Assembly: GCA_013003075.1 (NCBI GenBank)
Contig: JABDLJ010000005.1
Location: 39,268-103,267, forward strand
Length of the DNA: 64,000 nt
Direction of reading: 5' to 3'
Origin: Paracoccaceae bacterium
GTDB lineage: Bacteria > Pseudomonadota > Alphaproteobacteria > Rhodobacterales > Rhodobacteraceae
A model generated the notes under the pieces. The model saw nothing but the letters and a program-made list of their open reading frames with translations. It was not told the origin of the DNA and did no database searches. Position 1 is the first letter of the stretch, and every line of letters starts with the position of its first letter. The position numbers and the translations under genes are program-made. This document shows, one piece after another, positions 35,667 to 44,259 of the stretch.

Positions 35667-36329
35667 ATGGATTGGCACTGGTCGCAACAGGTAGACGCAT
35701 ATTGCGAGCGAACCGATTTTTCGTTCTGGGCTGAGCCGCTGAACGCGCTCACCAATGGCGGGTTCGTGCTGGCCGGCCTGATCCTTTTCCTGCGCTGGCG
35801 CGGCATGGCACGCGGGCTGTCGGCCATCCTGGTGGTGATCGGGGTCAGCTCGCTGCTTTTTCACACCTACGCCACGCAATGGGCCTCGGCGGCCGACGTG
35901 CTGCCGATCCTGGCGTTGATCCTGACCTACCTCTACGCGATCAGCCGGCATGTCTGGGGCCTCAAGCGCTGGGCCGCCGCCGGCATCACGCTGGGCTTTT
36001 TTCCCTACGCCGCCGCCACGGTCCCGATCTTCGCGCTGCTGCCGGGGCTGGGCAGTTCGGCGGCCTATGCGCCGGTGCCGCTCTTGATCCTGATCGAGGC
36101 CGCGATGATCTCGCGCTTTGCCCCGTTCTTCGCGCGCCGGCTCGCGATCGGCGCGCTGATCCTGATCGTCTCGCTGACCTTCCGTACGCTCGATATGCCG
36201 CTTTGCGACGCGCTGCCCTTCGGCACGCATTTCGTCTGGCATATACTGAACGCGCTGATGCTGGGCTACATGATCGAAATCTATGCCCGCTTCCGGCGCG
36301 ATCGCGGCCCCCGGTCCCGGACCGCTTGA
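35667..36329 (+). CDS. Ceramidase-domain integral membrane protein
   Basis: The 220-residue protein has about seven hydrophobic helices. Ceramidase/CREST-family marks are the N-terminal [28 protein letters not shown] (Cys, Glu, Trp and Asn pattern), the [20 protein letters not shown] segment with its His and Asp, and a late [12 protein letters not shown]. The family are membrane hydrolases with a zinc site of His and Asp residues. Substrates of the bacterial proteins are not established. It sits 53 bases upstream of gatC and may be co-transcribed with it. Confidence 0.8.
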   Translation: MDWHWSQQVDAYCERTDFSFWAEPLNALTNGGFVLAGLILFLRWRGMARGLSAILVVIGVSSLLFHTYATQWASAADVLPILALILTYLYAISRHVWGLKRWAAAGITLGFFPYAAATVPIFALLPGLGSSAAYAPVPLLILIEAAMISRFAPFFARRLAIGALILIVSLTFRTLDMPLCDALPFGTHFVWHILNALMLGYMIEIYARFRRDRGPRSRTA

Positions 36330-36382
36330 AGCCCGCGCGGCAGGGCGCTAAACGGCGGGTGCAGAATTTCGCGGAGAGAGCC

Positions 36383-36670
36383 ATGTCGATCGATATCGAA
36401 ACCGCCCGGCGCGTGGCCAAGCTGGCCCGCATCAAGGTCGAAGAGGACGCCCTGCCGGCCCTGGCGCAGGAGTTCAACACCATCCTGGGCTTTATCGAAC
36501 AGCTCAATGAAGTCGATATCGAGGGTGTCGAGCCGATGACCTCGGTCACGCCGATGCGCCTGAAACGCCGCAAGGACGAGGTGACCGACGGCGATATGCC
36601 CGACAAGGTGCTCTCGAACGCGCCCGATGCCCGCGAGGGCTTTTTCGCCGTACCGAAGGTTGTCGAATGA
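36383..36670 (+). CDS. gatC: Aspartyl/glutamyl-tRNA(Asn/Gln) amidotransferase subunit C
   Basis: The 95-residue subunit has the GatC opening [21 protein letters not shown], the [18 protein letters not shown] segment and the C-terminal [20 protein letters not shown]. GatC stabilises GatA in the GatCAB complex, which converts misacylated Glu-tRNA(Gln) or Asp-tRNA(Asn). A GGAGAGAG run precedes the ATG. Its stop overlaps the gatA start (ATGA). GatB is not in the window. Confidence 0.95.
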   Translation: MSIDIETARRVAKLARIKVEEDALPALAQEFNTILGFIEQLNEVDIEGVEPMTSVTPMRLKRRKDEVTDGDMPDKVLSNAPDAREGFFAVPKVVE

Positions 36671-38157
36671 TGGCCGACCTGAACGCTCTGACGATCGCAG
36701 AGGCGCGCGACAAGCTGCGCGCCAAGGAGATCAGCGCAACCGAGCTGACCGAGGCGTGCCTCGCCGCCATTGACGGGGCCGGCGCGCTGAACGCGTTCGT
36801 GCACCATACCCCCGAGATCGCGATGGGTCAGGCAAAGGCGGCCGATGCGCGGCTGATCGCGGGGGACGCGCCGGCGATGTGCGGCATTCCGCTTGGGATC
36901 AAGGATCTCTTTTGCACCAAGGGCGTACCCAGCCAGGCTGCATCAGCCATCCTGAACGGCTTCAAGCCCGCGTACGAAAGCACTGTCAGCCAAAAGCTTT
37001 TCGACGCCGGCGCGATCATGCTGGGCAAGCTGAACATGGACGAGTTCGCGATGGGCTCGTCCAATGAAACCTCCACATACGGTGATGTGGTCAACCCCTG
37101 GCGGCGCGGCAACGACAGCGCGGACCTGACGCCGGGCGGCTCGTCCGGTGGCTCGGCAAGTGCGGTGGCGGCCGATCTTTGCCTTGCGGCGACCGGCACA
37201 GATACCGGCGGCTCGATCCGCCAGCCGGCCGCCTTCGTCGGCATCACCGGCCTCAAGCCAACCTACGGGCGCTGTTCGCGCTGGGGCATCGTGGCCTTCG
37301 CCTCTTCGCTCGATCAGGCCGGGCCGATGACCAAATCGGTGCGCGATGCGGCGATCATGATGGAGGCGATGGCCGGGCACGACCCCAAGGACAGCACCAG
37401 CGCCGATCTTGAGGTGCCCAATTTCGAGGCCATGCTGACCGGTGACATACGCGGCAAGACCATCGGTATCCCGCGCGAGTACCGTATGGACGGCATGCCC
37501 GACGAGATCGAGGCGCTTTGGGCCACGGGCCGCGAGATGCTGCAGGACGCGGGCGCGAAGATCGTCGATATCTCGCTGCCCCATTCCAAGTACGCGCTGC
37601 CGGCCTACTACGTCATCGCGCCGGCCGAGGCGTCGTCCAACCTGGCGCGCTATGACGGTGTGCGCTATGGGCACCGCGCCAAGCTGGCCCAGGGCGACGG
37701 CATCACCGAGATGTATGAAAAGACCCGCGCCGAAGGCTTCGGCGCCGAAGTGCAGCGCCGCGTGATGATCGGCACCTATGTGCTCTCGGCGGGCTTTTAC
37801 GACGCTTACTACAACCGCGCCCGCCGGGTGCGCGCGCTGATCAAGCGCGACTTCGACGCGGTCTTCGCCGAGGGCGTCGATGCGATCCTGACGCCGGCCA
37901 CCCCCTCGGCCGCCTTCGGGCTGGGCGAGATGGCCGACGCCGACCCGGTGCAGATGTATCTCAACGACGTCTTCACGGTGACGGTGAACCTTGCCGGGCT
38001 TCCGGGCATCGCGGTGCCGGCCGGGCTTGACGCGCAAGGCCTGCCCCTGGGCCTGCAGCTGATCGGCCGTCCCTGGGCAGAGGGCGATCTTCTGAACACC
38101 GCCTACGCGCTGGAAGATGCGCTTGGATTTGTTTCCAAGCCCGCCAAATGGTGGTAG
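36667..38157 (+). CDS. gatA: Aspartyl/glutamyl-tRNA(Asn/Gln) amidotransferase subunit A
   Basis: The 496-residue amidase-signature protein has the catalytic Lys in [11 protein letters not shown], the Gly/Ser motif [19 protein letters not shown] and the nucleophilic serine in [14 protein letters not shown]. It supplies ammonia from glutamine to GatB. A second ATG follows directly (36670), and either may be used. A late segment, [20 protein letters not shown], is typical. No unusual residue was seen. Confidence 0.96.
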   Translation: MMADLNALTIAEARDKLRAKEISATELTEACLAAIDGAGALNAFVHHTPEIAMGQAKAADARLIAGDAPAMCGIPLGIKDLFCTKGVPSQAASAILNGFKPAYESTVSQKLFDAGAIMLGKLNMDEFAMGSSNETSTYGDVVNPWRRGNDSADLTPGGSSGGSASAVAADLCLAATGTDTGGSIRQPAAFVGITGLKPTYGRCSRWGIVAFASSLDQAGPMTKSVRDAAIMMEAMAGHDPKDSTSADLEVPNFEAMLTGDIRGKTIGIPREYRMDGMPDEIEALWATGREMLQDAGAKIVDISLPHSKYALPAYYVIAPAEASSNLARYDGVRYGHRAKLAQGDGITEMYEKTRAEGFGAEVQRRVMIGTYVLSAGFYDAYYNRARRVRALIKRDFDAVFAEGVDAILTPATPSAAFGLGEMADADPVQMYLNDVFTVTVNLAGLPGIAVPAGLDAQGLPLGLQLIGRPWAEGDLLNTAYALEDALGFVSKPAKWW

Positions 38158-38224
38158 CATCGCGCAAAACATGTGCGGATCGCTGAACCTTCCGCATGAG
38201 GCTTAAACGAACAGGTACCTGCCC

Positions 38225-38854
38225 ATGACGCGCTTTCTTGCCCTTGCCGCTGCAGCCGCGCTGCTGACTGCCTGCGCTCCCAGTCCGCCCAACGATGTGG
38301 CCACCGGCGTGGGTTTCGGCTCGCTGGAAGATTTCGACGCTCAGCGCCGCGCCCGCGAGGCAGAACTTGTCGGCGCCTCGCCCACCAACCCGGTGATCTC
38401 GCAAGAGCCCGAAGGCGGATCGCCCGGTCCGGCGCCCGATGTCACCGTCAACAACCCCGGCATCTCGGACACCAATGATTTCGGCGCCGTCTCCGGGCGC
38501 GAGACGATCGAGGACAATGCCGAGCGCCTTGCCGCGCAGCGCGAGGTCTACGAAGTAATCCAGCCAACCGCGGTCCCCGAGCGGCCCAGATCGGACCGGC
38601 CCAATATCGTGGAATACGCGCTTGGCACGCGTCACCCGGTGGGGCAGGTGGTCTGGAAGCGGTCGGGCTTCAACTCCGACGACCGGTTCCAGCGCGCCTG
38701 TGCCCGCTATGCTACGCAAGACCAGGCGCAAGAGGATTTCCTGGCCCGCGGCGGCCCGCGCAACGACCGCTTCGGTCTCGATCCAGATGGCGACGGCTAT
38801 GCCTGTTTCTGGGATCCCAGCCCGTTCCGCACGGTCCAGTCGTCCGGCAACTGA
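38225..38854 (+). CDS. Putative lipoprotein with C-terminal excalibur-like calcium motif
   Basis: The 209-residue protein has a signal ending LLTAC (lipidation at about Cys17) and a long Pro/Asn/Glu-rich region. The C-terminal module of about 65 residues has Cys and the DPDGDGYACFWDPSPFR motif, which resembles the excalibur calcium-binding domain (DxDxDGxxC). It is probably anchored in the outer or inner membrane facing the periplasm. It lies six bases before an amidase gene and could take part in wall metabolism. The function is not known. Confidence 0.7.
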   Translation: MTRFLALAAAAALLTACAPSPPNDVATGVGFGSLEDFDAQRRAREAELVGASPTNPVISQEPEGGSPGPAPDVTVNNPGISDTNDFGAVSGRETIEDNAERLAAQREVYEVIQPTAVPERPRSDRPNIVEYALGTRHPVGQVVWKRSGFNSDDRFQRACARYATQDQAQEDFLARGGPRNDRFGLDPDGDGYACFWDPSPFRTVQSSGN

Positions 38855-38860
38855 TCCGGC

Positions 38861-39577
38861 ATGGCGCATCGCCAGTGCCCATCCCCGAATTTCGGACATC
38901 GGCGCGGCGGCGCCGCCCCGTCGCTGGTCGTGCTGCACTACACCGCGATGGACAGCGCCGATGCGGCGCTGCAACGGATGTGCGATCCCGGCACCGAGGT
39001 CTCGGCCCACTACCTGATCGACGAGCGCGGCGAGACGATCCAGATGGTAGACGAGGCGGACCGCGCCTGGCATGCCGGGGCCGGTCAGTGGCGCGGCATC
39101 GATGACGTCAATTCGCATTCGATCGGGATCGAGCTTGCGAATTCCGGCGCCGCGCCCTTCACGCATCGCCAGATGTGCGCGCTGGAAGCGCTGCTGGCCA
39201 GGATCATGCAGCGTCACGGCATCCCCGCAGAAGGCGTGATCGGCCACTCCGACATGGCGCCGGGGCGCAAATCGGATCCCGGGGCGCGGTTCGACTGGCA
39301 GCGCCTGGCGCGGCAGGGGCTTGCCGTCTGGCCCGGCCTGCCGGGGGATGGCGGAGCGGCCGCGCGAAACACCGGTGATCCCGATCCGCAAAGCTTCCGC
39401 ACAGCGCTTGGCGCCTTTGGCTATCCGTCCGGCGAAGAGATCTCGGATGAGACGCTGCTGCACGCCTTCCGAATGCGCTTTCGCCCCGGCGGCGCGGGCC
39501 TTGACCGGTTCGATCTCGCCATCGCCGAAAGCCTCGCGGACCGCTTTGCCGTTGACCGGGCATCGCGGAGTTCCTAA
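38861..39577 (+). CDS. N-acetylmuramoyl-L-alanine amidase (Amidase_2/AmpD-AmiD type)
   Basis: The 238-residue protein has the zinc histidine in VVLHYTAMDSADAA, HYLIDERGETIQMVDE and the SIGIELAN glutamate region. The second histidine is in VIGHSDMAPGRKSDPG, with the catalytic Lys and the zinc Asp. It cleaves the lactyl-peptide bond of murein fragments. No signal peptide is visible, which fits the cytoplasmic AmpD recycling enzyme better than exported AmiD. A C-terminal stretch of about 60 residues resembles a peptidoglycan-binding fold. rnpB begins nine bases after its stop. Confidence 0.88.
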   Translation: MAHRQCPSPNFGHRRGGAAPSLVVLHYTAMDSADAALQRMCDPGTEVSAHYLIDERGETIQMVDEADRAWHAGAGQWRGIDDVNSHSIGIELANSGAAPFTHRQMCALEALLARIMQRHGIPAEGVIGHSDMAPGRKSDPGARFDWQRLARQGLAVWPGLPGDGGAAARNTGDPDPQSFRTALGAFGYPSGEEISDETLLHAFRMRFRPGGAGLDRFDLAIAESLADRFAVDRASRSS

Positions 39578-39586
39578 GTAAGCAGT

Positions 39587-39984
39587 GCGCGGATGGCTGG
39601 ATGATCGCGGGTAGGGCAGGGCAACCTGCCACGGCCCGAGGAAAGTCCGGACTCCATGAAGCAACGGTGCCGGGTAACGCCCGGCCGGGGAAACCCGAGG
39701 GAAAGCGCCACAGAAATCAGACCGCCGCGGATCCGTCCGGGGCAAGGGTGAAACGGTGGGGTAAGAGCCCACCGCGGGACTGGCAACAGGACCGGCACGG
39801 CAAGCCCCACCGGGAGCAATGCCAAATAGGGACCTCGCGCGGGCCGTAAGGCGCCGCAGGGCCGCTTCAGCCCAGAGGTCCGGGTTGGCAGCTAAAGCGC
39901 GCTGGTAACGGCGGGCTTAGACGAATGATCATCCAGGGGCGGCGTGCCGCCCGGGACAGAATCCGGCTTACAGGCCATCCGCGC
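39587..39984 (+). ncRNA. rnpB: RNase P RNA (bacterial class A)
   Basis: The approximately 398-base RNA processes tRNA 5' ends. Its start and end close a P1 helix (GCGCGGATGGC with GCCATCCGCGC). Universal parts are present: GAGGAAAGTCCGGACTCC near the 5' side (about 39639-39656), the ACAGAA and CAAATAGG regions, and the 3' signature with GACAGAATCCGGCTTA (about 39955-39970). Boundaries come from P1 pairing and may be off by a few bases. Frames running through it are not genes. Its place directly behind the amidase gene is tight. Confidence 0.95.
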
Positions 39985-40177
39985 GTTTTCACCCCCTCAC
40001 CGGGGTAGTTTGATTTCAGGCAAAATACCGTATAGATTGAAAAATTATGAGGTCCACACAACTAAAAGAAGATTGTTTCTTGTCTGGCCGCTGAAAAAGC
40101 TTATCTGACACCTGTTAACCATTCAGCAATTTGACTATGCTCCCCAAGGCCCCGAAGTCTCGCCGAAAGCTCGGTCT

Positions 40178-40663
40178 ATGTCCGAAGATGATCACAAGGA
40201 ACGATTGCCGGTGGCGCCGCGGCGCCAGGCGGCGATGGATATGTTCCACAACCAGCAGACGGGATTCTTTCCCCGGGGGCAAAGCATCACCCGCGAGACT
40301 GTCTTTGACTACCTGCGAACGTCGTCCGACAACGTGAAGCTTCTCGATACCACCGGGCGCGTGATTTTCGCCAACAAGCACAGCCGCGATTCGATCGGAT
40401 CGCGCGTGGTGAACGGGCGGTACTGGTGGGATCTCTGGCCGTCGGAATCGCACCCGCTTGTCATAGACGCGCTGAAGCGCGTGCTGCAGGGAAGCACGGT
40501 CGATTTTCTGGGCTTCCGCACCTCGCAAAACGGCTCGCCCGGCTGGTGGCAGGTCGAAATGGCCGCGCTTACCGATGAATTCGACCAAATCGACATGATT
40601 TTCATGGTTGCGCGCGATCTGACCCCGCGTGTCGGCGCACAGGCAGTGGCAAGCCGCTTCTAG
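40178..40663 (+). CDS. PAS-domain protein without output domain
   Basis: The 161-residue soluble protein has one PAS fold at about residues 45-150 (VKLLDTTGRVIFANKHSRDS to WWQVEMAALTDEFDQIDMIF and the closing VARDLTP). The first 40 residues are charged. There is no kinase, cyclase or DNA-binding part, so it would sense by itself or with a separate partner. ATG 40178 has no strong ribosome binding site upstream. The ligand is unknown; a flavin cysteine motif (NCRFLQ) is absent, which argues against LOV light sensing. Confidence 0.75.
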   Translation: MSEDDHKERLPVAPRRQAAMDMFHNQQTGFFPRGQSITRETVFDYLRTSSDNVKLLDTTGRVIFANKHSRDSIGSRVVNGRYWWDLWPSESHPLVIDALKRVLQGSTVDFLGFRTSQNGSPGWWQVEMAALTDEFDQIDMIFMVARDLTPRVGAQAVASRF

Positions 40664-40694
40664 CCGCCGGCGCAGGCACCGCGGGATTTTCCGG

Positions 40695-40721
40695 TTGACT
40701 TGGCGCGCCCGGTGATTAAAA
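40695..40721 (+). promoter_or_regulatory. Possible rpmG promoter
   Basis: TTGACT (40695-40700) and TTAAAA (40716-40721) are 15 bases apart, about 60 bases upstream of rpmG. The -35 is good, but the -10 and the spacing are weak. Confidence 0.3.
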
Positions 40722-40781
40722 CGCGGGCTTCATGGATTTCTGGGCGCCCGGACCGCGGGCACCCGCGCAGGAGACAGTCAA

Positions 40782-40949
40782 ATGGCGAAACCGACCACGA
40801 TCAAGATCCGCCTGAATTCGACAGCGGACACGGGCCATTTCTACGTGACCAAGAAAAACGCGCGCACGATGACCGAGAAAATGGTGGTACGGAAGTACGA
40901 CCCGGTTGCGCGCAAGCACGTCGAGTACAAGGAAGGCAAGATCAAGTAA
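40782..40949 (+). CDS. rpmG: 50S ribosomal protein L33
   Basis: This is a 55-residue protein, [20 protein letters not shown] to [13 protein letters not shown], with the usual L33 core [22 protein letters not shown]. The form is the cysteine-free type without a zinc ribbon, so it does not depend on zinc. AGGAG precedes the ATG by eight bases. A strong terminator follows 26 bases after the stop. It is a monocistronic housekeeping gene. Confidence 0.95.
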   Translation: MAKPTTIKIRLNSTADTGHFYVTKKNARTMTEKMVVRKYDPVARKHVEYKEGKIK

Positions 40950-40975
40950 CCTTCCGGCGCATCGACCCGGCAAAG

Positions 40976-41003
40976 ACCGCGCAGCATCCTGCGCGGTTTT
41001 TTT
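40976..41003 (+). terminator. Intrinsic terminator of rpmG
   Basis: ACCGCGCAG (40976-40984) pairs perfectly with CTGCGCGGT (40989-40997) around a four-base loop, and seven T residues follow. This is a textbook Rho-independent terminator. Confidence 0.93.
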
Positions 41004-41041
41004 GTGCCCGATCCCGCAGGGCTGTAGAAAGGACGCTCGCC

Positions 41042-41593
41042 ATGACAAACCCATCGCCTGATATCCGCAGAGCGAGCCCGGCCGACAAGGCCGCAGTCGA
41101 TCACGTGCTGCAGGCAAGCTACGGGGCGCTTCTGAAGCCGGACTACACGCCCGGCACGCTGGCCGAGGTCTTGCCGCTGATCACCAAAGCCAAGCCGCAG
41201 CTTCTGACCTCTGGGACCTATTACATCGCCGAGCTGGACGGGCAGGCGGCCGCGGTCGGCGGCTGGACCGCCACTGTGCCGATGCGCGATGAGGCCGTGC
41301 CGGGCCAGGCGCATATCCGGCATGTGGCCTGCCACCCCAAGCATACCGGACAGGGGGTCTCGCGGGCGCTGATGGAGACGATCCTGAACGATATCCGCGC
41401 CGCGGGCCTGACCGAAATCATGTGCTACAGCACCCTGACGGCCGAGGGATTTTATGCCCGGCTCGGTTTCGAACGCCAGCGCGCCTTCGATTTGATGCTG
41501 ACCGAGACGGTCGCGCTCCCCTCGATCGTGATGCGCCGCCGCGCAAAAACTTGCCGGGCAGGGGCTGTTTCCAGATCAGATCGGACTAGTTGA
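41042..41593 (+). CDS. GNAT-family N-acetyltransferase (tandem copy 1)
   Basis: The 183-residue acetyltransferase opens PDIRRASPADKAAVDHVLQ. The acetyl-CoA-binding region is IRHVACHPKHTGQGVSRALM, with the Q/R-x-x-G-x-G/A pattern partly degenerate (HTGQGVS). The substrate is unknown. AAAGGA precedes ATG 41042; the longer frame back to 40700 overlaps rpmG and is not used. It shares its layout with the next gene, six bases downstream, so the two are tandem paralogues and probably one transcript. Confidence 0.8.
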   Translation: MTNPSPDIRRASPADKAAVDHVLQASYGALLKPDYTPGTLAEVLPLITKAKPQLLTSGTYYIAELDGQAAAVGGWTATVPMRDEAVPGQAHIRHVACHPKHTGQGVSRALMETILNDIRAAGLTEIMCYSTLTAEGFYARLGFERQRAFDLMLTETVALPSIVMRRRAKTCRAGAVSRSDRTS

Positions 41594-41599
41594 TAGCGC

Positions 41600-42094
41600 A
41601 TGGCGATCGAGCTTTTCTCTCTCCGCAAGGCGGACATGTCGGATATCTCTTCGATCGATGGGCTTTTGCGGCGCAGCTATCCCGCCTTGCTCAAGAAGGA
41701 CTACCCGCCATCGGTGATGGTTATGGCGGTGCCGCTGATTTCGCGTGCCAACCCTGACCTGATCCGGCGGGGAACCTATATATTGGTTGAGGCATCCGGC
41801 CGGCGCGCGGTGGGCGCGGGCGGCTGGAGCGTGTCGCGCCAGACAAAGGATGCCGCCGAGGTGCGGCACCTGGCGATCGATCCCGACTTCCTGCGCCGCG
41901 GTCTTGGAACGCTCATTCTGGAGCGCGTCGCCAGCGAGGCGCGCTCGGCCGGGCTGCGCCAGCTTTACGCACATGCCGCGCTTGGCGCGGTGCCGTTCTA
42001 CAGTGCCAACGAATTTGAGGCCCTGAACCCGGTCACAGTGCCGTTGCGGCCCGGGATCTCCTTCGAGGCGATGCGCATGGTGCGCCCCCTGTGA
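41600..42094 (+). CDS. GNAT-family N-acetyltransferase (tandem copy 2)
   Basis: The 164-residue protein is similar in layout to the gene before it: SIDGLLRRSYPALLKKDYPP aligns with AVDHVLQASYGALLKPDYTP. The acetyl-CoA motif is better kept here (VRHLAIDPDFLRRGLGTLIL). The late YAHAALGAVPFYSANEF matches the beta-strand/Tyr region of GNATs. The substrate is unknown. It ends before a bidirectional terminator. Confidence 0.82.
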   Translation: MAIELFSLRKADMSDISSIDGLLRRSYPALLKKDYPPSVMVMAVPLISRANPDLIRRGTYILVEASGRRAVGAGGWSVSRQTKDAAEVRHLAIDPDFLRRGLGTLILERVASEARSAGLRQLYAHAALGAVPFYSANEFEALNPVTVPLRPGISFEAMRMVRPL

Positions 42095-42126
42095 CGGCGG
42101 CGCGGATCCTGCGAGCCACGAAAACG

Positions 42127-42155
42127 AAAAAGGCCGGCGATATCGCCGGCCTTTT
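42127..42155. terminator. Bidirectional intrinsic terminator between GNAT and BI-1 genes
   Basis: A perfect self-complementary stem with GGCCGGCGAT and ATCGCCGGCC is flanked by five A residues on the left and four T residues on the right. It therefore works on both strands for the convergent genes that end at 42094 and 42177. Confidence 0.9.
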
Positions 42156-42176
42156 CGTCTTCAGTTGAACGTCGCG

Positions 42177-42917
42177 TCATTCGCGATTGCCCAGGAACTG
42201 CAGCAGGAACATGAACAGGTTGATGAAGTCGAGATAGAGGTTCAGCGCCCCCATGATCGCCGACTTGCCAAGCCATTCTTCGTCCATCGCATGCGCGTGC
42301 TGGATATAGTCGTTCTTGATCTTCTGCGTGTCATACGCCGTCAGCGCCGCGAATATCAGCACACCGATGATCGACACCGCAAACATGATCGCGGGCGACT
42401 GCAGGAAGAGATTGACGACCATCGCCACGATCAGGCCGATCACGCCCATGATCAGGAACGATCCCCAGCCCGAGATGTCTTTCTTCGTCGTGTAACCCCA
42501 TAGCGACAAACCCGCGAACGAGATCGAGGTTATCAGGAAGGTCTGCGCGATCGACAGGCCGGTGAAGGCCGCGAAGATCCACGCGATCGACAGTCCCATG
42601 ACCGCCGCGAAAGCGTAGAAGAAGGTTTGCGCGCCAGCAGCGCTCAGCCGGTTGATCATCGCGCCGAAGGCGAAAACCATGATCAGCGGTGCAAACATGA
42701 CGATCCAGCCAAGGATGTTCGGCGACAACGTCACCGGATCGCGGAAGATCGCCAGCAACGCCGGGCTGGTGCCCACGGCCCACGCCACGGCAGCTGTTAC
42801 CAGCAAACCAACGGACATGGTCCCGTAGACCTTGTTCATGTGGGCGCGAAGCCCCTCGTCAATCGCTGCACCGGCTGCGGTGCCGACACCGGTCCGTGCC
42901 GTCTGAAATTCAGCCAT
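42177..42917 (-). CDS. BAX inhibitor-1 (YccA/TMBIM) family membrane protein
   Basis: The 246-residue protein has seven hydrophobic helices after a cytoplasmic lead of about 27 residues. HMNKVYGTMSVGLLVTAAVAW and YDTQKIKNDYIQHAHAMDEE are the family's conserved start and late aspartate region. NLYLDFINLFMFLLQFLGNR is its usual end. Bacterial members are pH-sensitive calcium leak channels or modulators of FtsH. It is monocistronic, with a fair promoter upstream. Confidence 0.9.
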   Translation of the reverse strand: MAEFQTARTGVGTAAGAAIDEGLRAHMNKVYGTMSVGLLVTAAVAWAVGTSPALLAIFRDPVTLSPNILGWIVMFAPLIMVFAFGAMINRLSAAGAQTFFYAFAAVMGLSIAWIFAAFTGLSIAQTFLITSISFAGLSLWGYTTKKDISGWGSFLIMGVIGLIVAMVVNLFLQSPAIMFAVSIIGVLIFAALTAYDTQKIKNDYIQHAHAMDEEWLGKSAIMGALNLYLDFINLFMFLLQFLGNRE

Positions 42918-42979
42918 TATTAGCCTCCAAAAAAGCTCACCAATTGGGCCGCTCTCGTAGTTCGGCCGCCCTCGGAACC

Positions 42980-43008
42980 AATATTGGCTTAGGCGGCCTT
43001 GTTTTCAA
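42980..43008 (-). promoter_or_regulatory. Probable sigma-70 promoter of the BI-1 gene
   Basis: On the minus strand TTGAAA (43008-43003) and AATATT (42985-42980) are separated by 17 bases. The -10 is about 63 bases upstream of the BI-1 start, and no better pair is present in this gap. Confidence 0.45.
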
Positions 43009-43061
43009 GGGGAACCGTGCAAGAAGAATGGCTAAATAATGGGCATTGCAACTATGTCACG

Positions 43062-43280
43062 TCAGGCGCGCGGGAAGCTGGGGATATCGCGCATCGGCCG
43101 TGCCATCTCTGCGGCGATGTCGGCTTGGCTCAGCCCAAGGTCGCGCAGCCGTTCGGCGTCCATGTCGGCCAGCTTGCGGCGCTCTTGCCAGGCGGCGTAA
43201 ACGGCGACAAGCCGGTCCAGAAGCGTCGGCGCGCCAATGTCGGTCGCGGGGCGGGGCATGTGCAAGACGATGCTTTTCAT
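43062..43280 (-). CDS. DUF1127 small protein (YjiS-like)
   Basis: The 72-residue protein has the DUF1127 core RLVAVYAAWQERRKLADMDAERLRDLGLS and an arginine/proline-rich end. Short DUF1127 proteins in alphaproteobacteria are RNA-associated or regulate small-molecule and phosphate metabolism. AAAGGA lies a few bases before the ATG. It is divergent from the LysR gene, so it could be that regulator's target. Confidence 0.8.
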   Translation of the reverse strand: MKSIVLHMPRPATDIGAPTLLDRLVAVYAAWQERRKLADMDAERLRDLGLSQADIAAEMARPMRDIPSFPRA

Positions 43281-43321
43281 GGCTACATCCTTTCTTATTC
43301 GTGATGCTTGAGGGATGTTTG

Positions 43322-43336
43322 ATCACTTGATGTGAT
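43322..43336. promoter_or_regulatory. LysR-type T-N11-A operator candidate
   Basis: ATCAC (43322-43326) and GTGAT (43332-43336) form an inverted repeat containing a T-N11-A core, the usual shape of LysR sites. It lies between the divergent DUF1127 and LysR genes. Confidence 0.45.
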
Positions 43337-43403
43337 TTATCTAGTGCGCTAACATCCATAAGTAAACCGAATGATTTTGATATTTTGCATCAGGAATATT
43401 GAT

Positions 43404-44258
43404 ATGCCTCGAAACCTTGATCTGACCGCCTTGCGCTCGTTCGTCGCTGTTGCCGAAACCGGCGGCGTGACCAAGGCCGCTGGGTTCTTGCACCTCACGC
43501 AATCGGCGGTCTCGATGCAGCTCAAGCGTCTTGAAGAGGGGCTGGGCATATCGCTTCTGGATCGCTCGGCGCGCTCTGTGTCGCTGACCACCGCCGGTGA
43601 GCAGCTGCTCAGCTACGCGCGCCGGATGCTGGACCTCAACGACGAGGTGTTCGCTCGCATGACCCACCAGGCCTACGAGGGCGAGGTCGTGCTGGGCGTG
43701 CCGCATGACATCGTCTATCCGGCGATCCCGCGGGTTCTGCAGCAATTCAACAGCGACTATCCGCGCGTCAAGGTGCAGCTGATCTCGTCCTTTACCCGCA
43801 GCCTGAAGGACAGTTTCGCGCGCGGCGCGTGCGATCTGATCCTGACCACCGAAGACACCGTGGACCCCGGCGGGCAAACCCTGTGCGAGATCCCGCTGGT
43901 GTGGATCGGCGCGCCGAACGGGTCGGCCTGGAAGCAGCGCCCGCTGAAGCTGGCATTTGAGCATGACTGCCTCTTTCGCGGCTCGGTGCAGCGCGCGCTC
44001 GATGCCCAGGAGGTGCCATGGGAGATGGCGGTCGAGGCCGAAAGCACCCGCACCATCGAGGCCGGCGTATCGGCGGACCTGGCGGTGACGGCGATCCTAG
44101 ATGGCATGGCCCCGCCCTATATCGAGAAGATCGCCCATAACGGCGCCTTGCCCGACTTGCCGTCCAAGAAGGTCAACCTTTACGTGTCCGAGACCGGCGG
44201 CGGGCAGGTCCTGAAGGATCTCGAAAAGCTGGTCCGCGCCGCCTACCGGGGCGGCTAG
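43404..44258 (+). CDS. LysR-family transcriptional regulator
   Basis: The 284-residue protein has the LysR winged helix (MPRNLDLTALRSFVAVAETG through SAVSMQLKRLEEGLGISLLD) and a C-terminal effector domain. The frame starts upstream at 43371, but ATG 43404 gives the family N-terminus. Divergence from the DUF1127 gene with an operator-like repeat between them suggests that gene as a target. The effector is unknown. Its end nearly touches the convergent oxidoreductase gene, with no terminator in between. Confidence 0.92.
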   Translation: MPRNLDLTALRSFVAVAETGGVTKAAGFLHLTQSAVSMQLKRLEEGLGISLLDRSARSVSLTTAGEQLLSYARRMLDLNDEVFARMTHQAYEGEVVLGVPHDIVYPAIPRVLQQFNSDYPRVKVQLISSFTRSLKDSFARGACDLILTTEDTVDPGGQTLCEIPLVWIGAPNGSAWKQRPLKLAFEHDCLFRGSVQRALDAQEVPWEMAVEAESTRTIEAGVSADLAVTAILDGMAPPYIEKIAHNGALPDLPSKKVNLYVSETGGGQVLKDLEKLVRAAYRGG

Positions 44259-44259
44259 A

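Noticed and set aside
37973-39772. A 599-residue minus-strand frame across gatA, the lipoprotein, the amidase and rnpB
   Set aside because: It runs through the RNase P RNA and three clear plus-strand genes, so it is a GC-driven shadow.
39574-40061. Short open frames inside and just after rnpB
   Set aside because: The segment is structural RNA with P1 closure and conserved RNase P blocks. The frames have no ribosome binding site.
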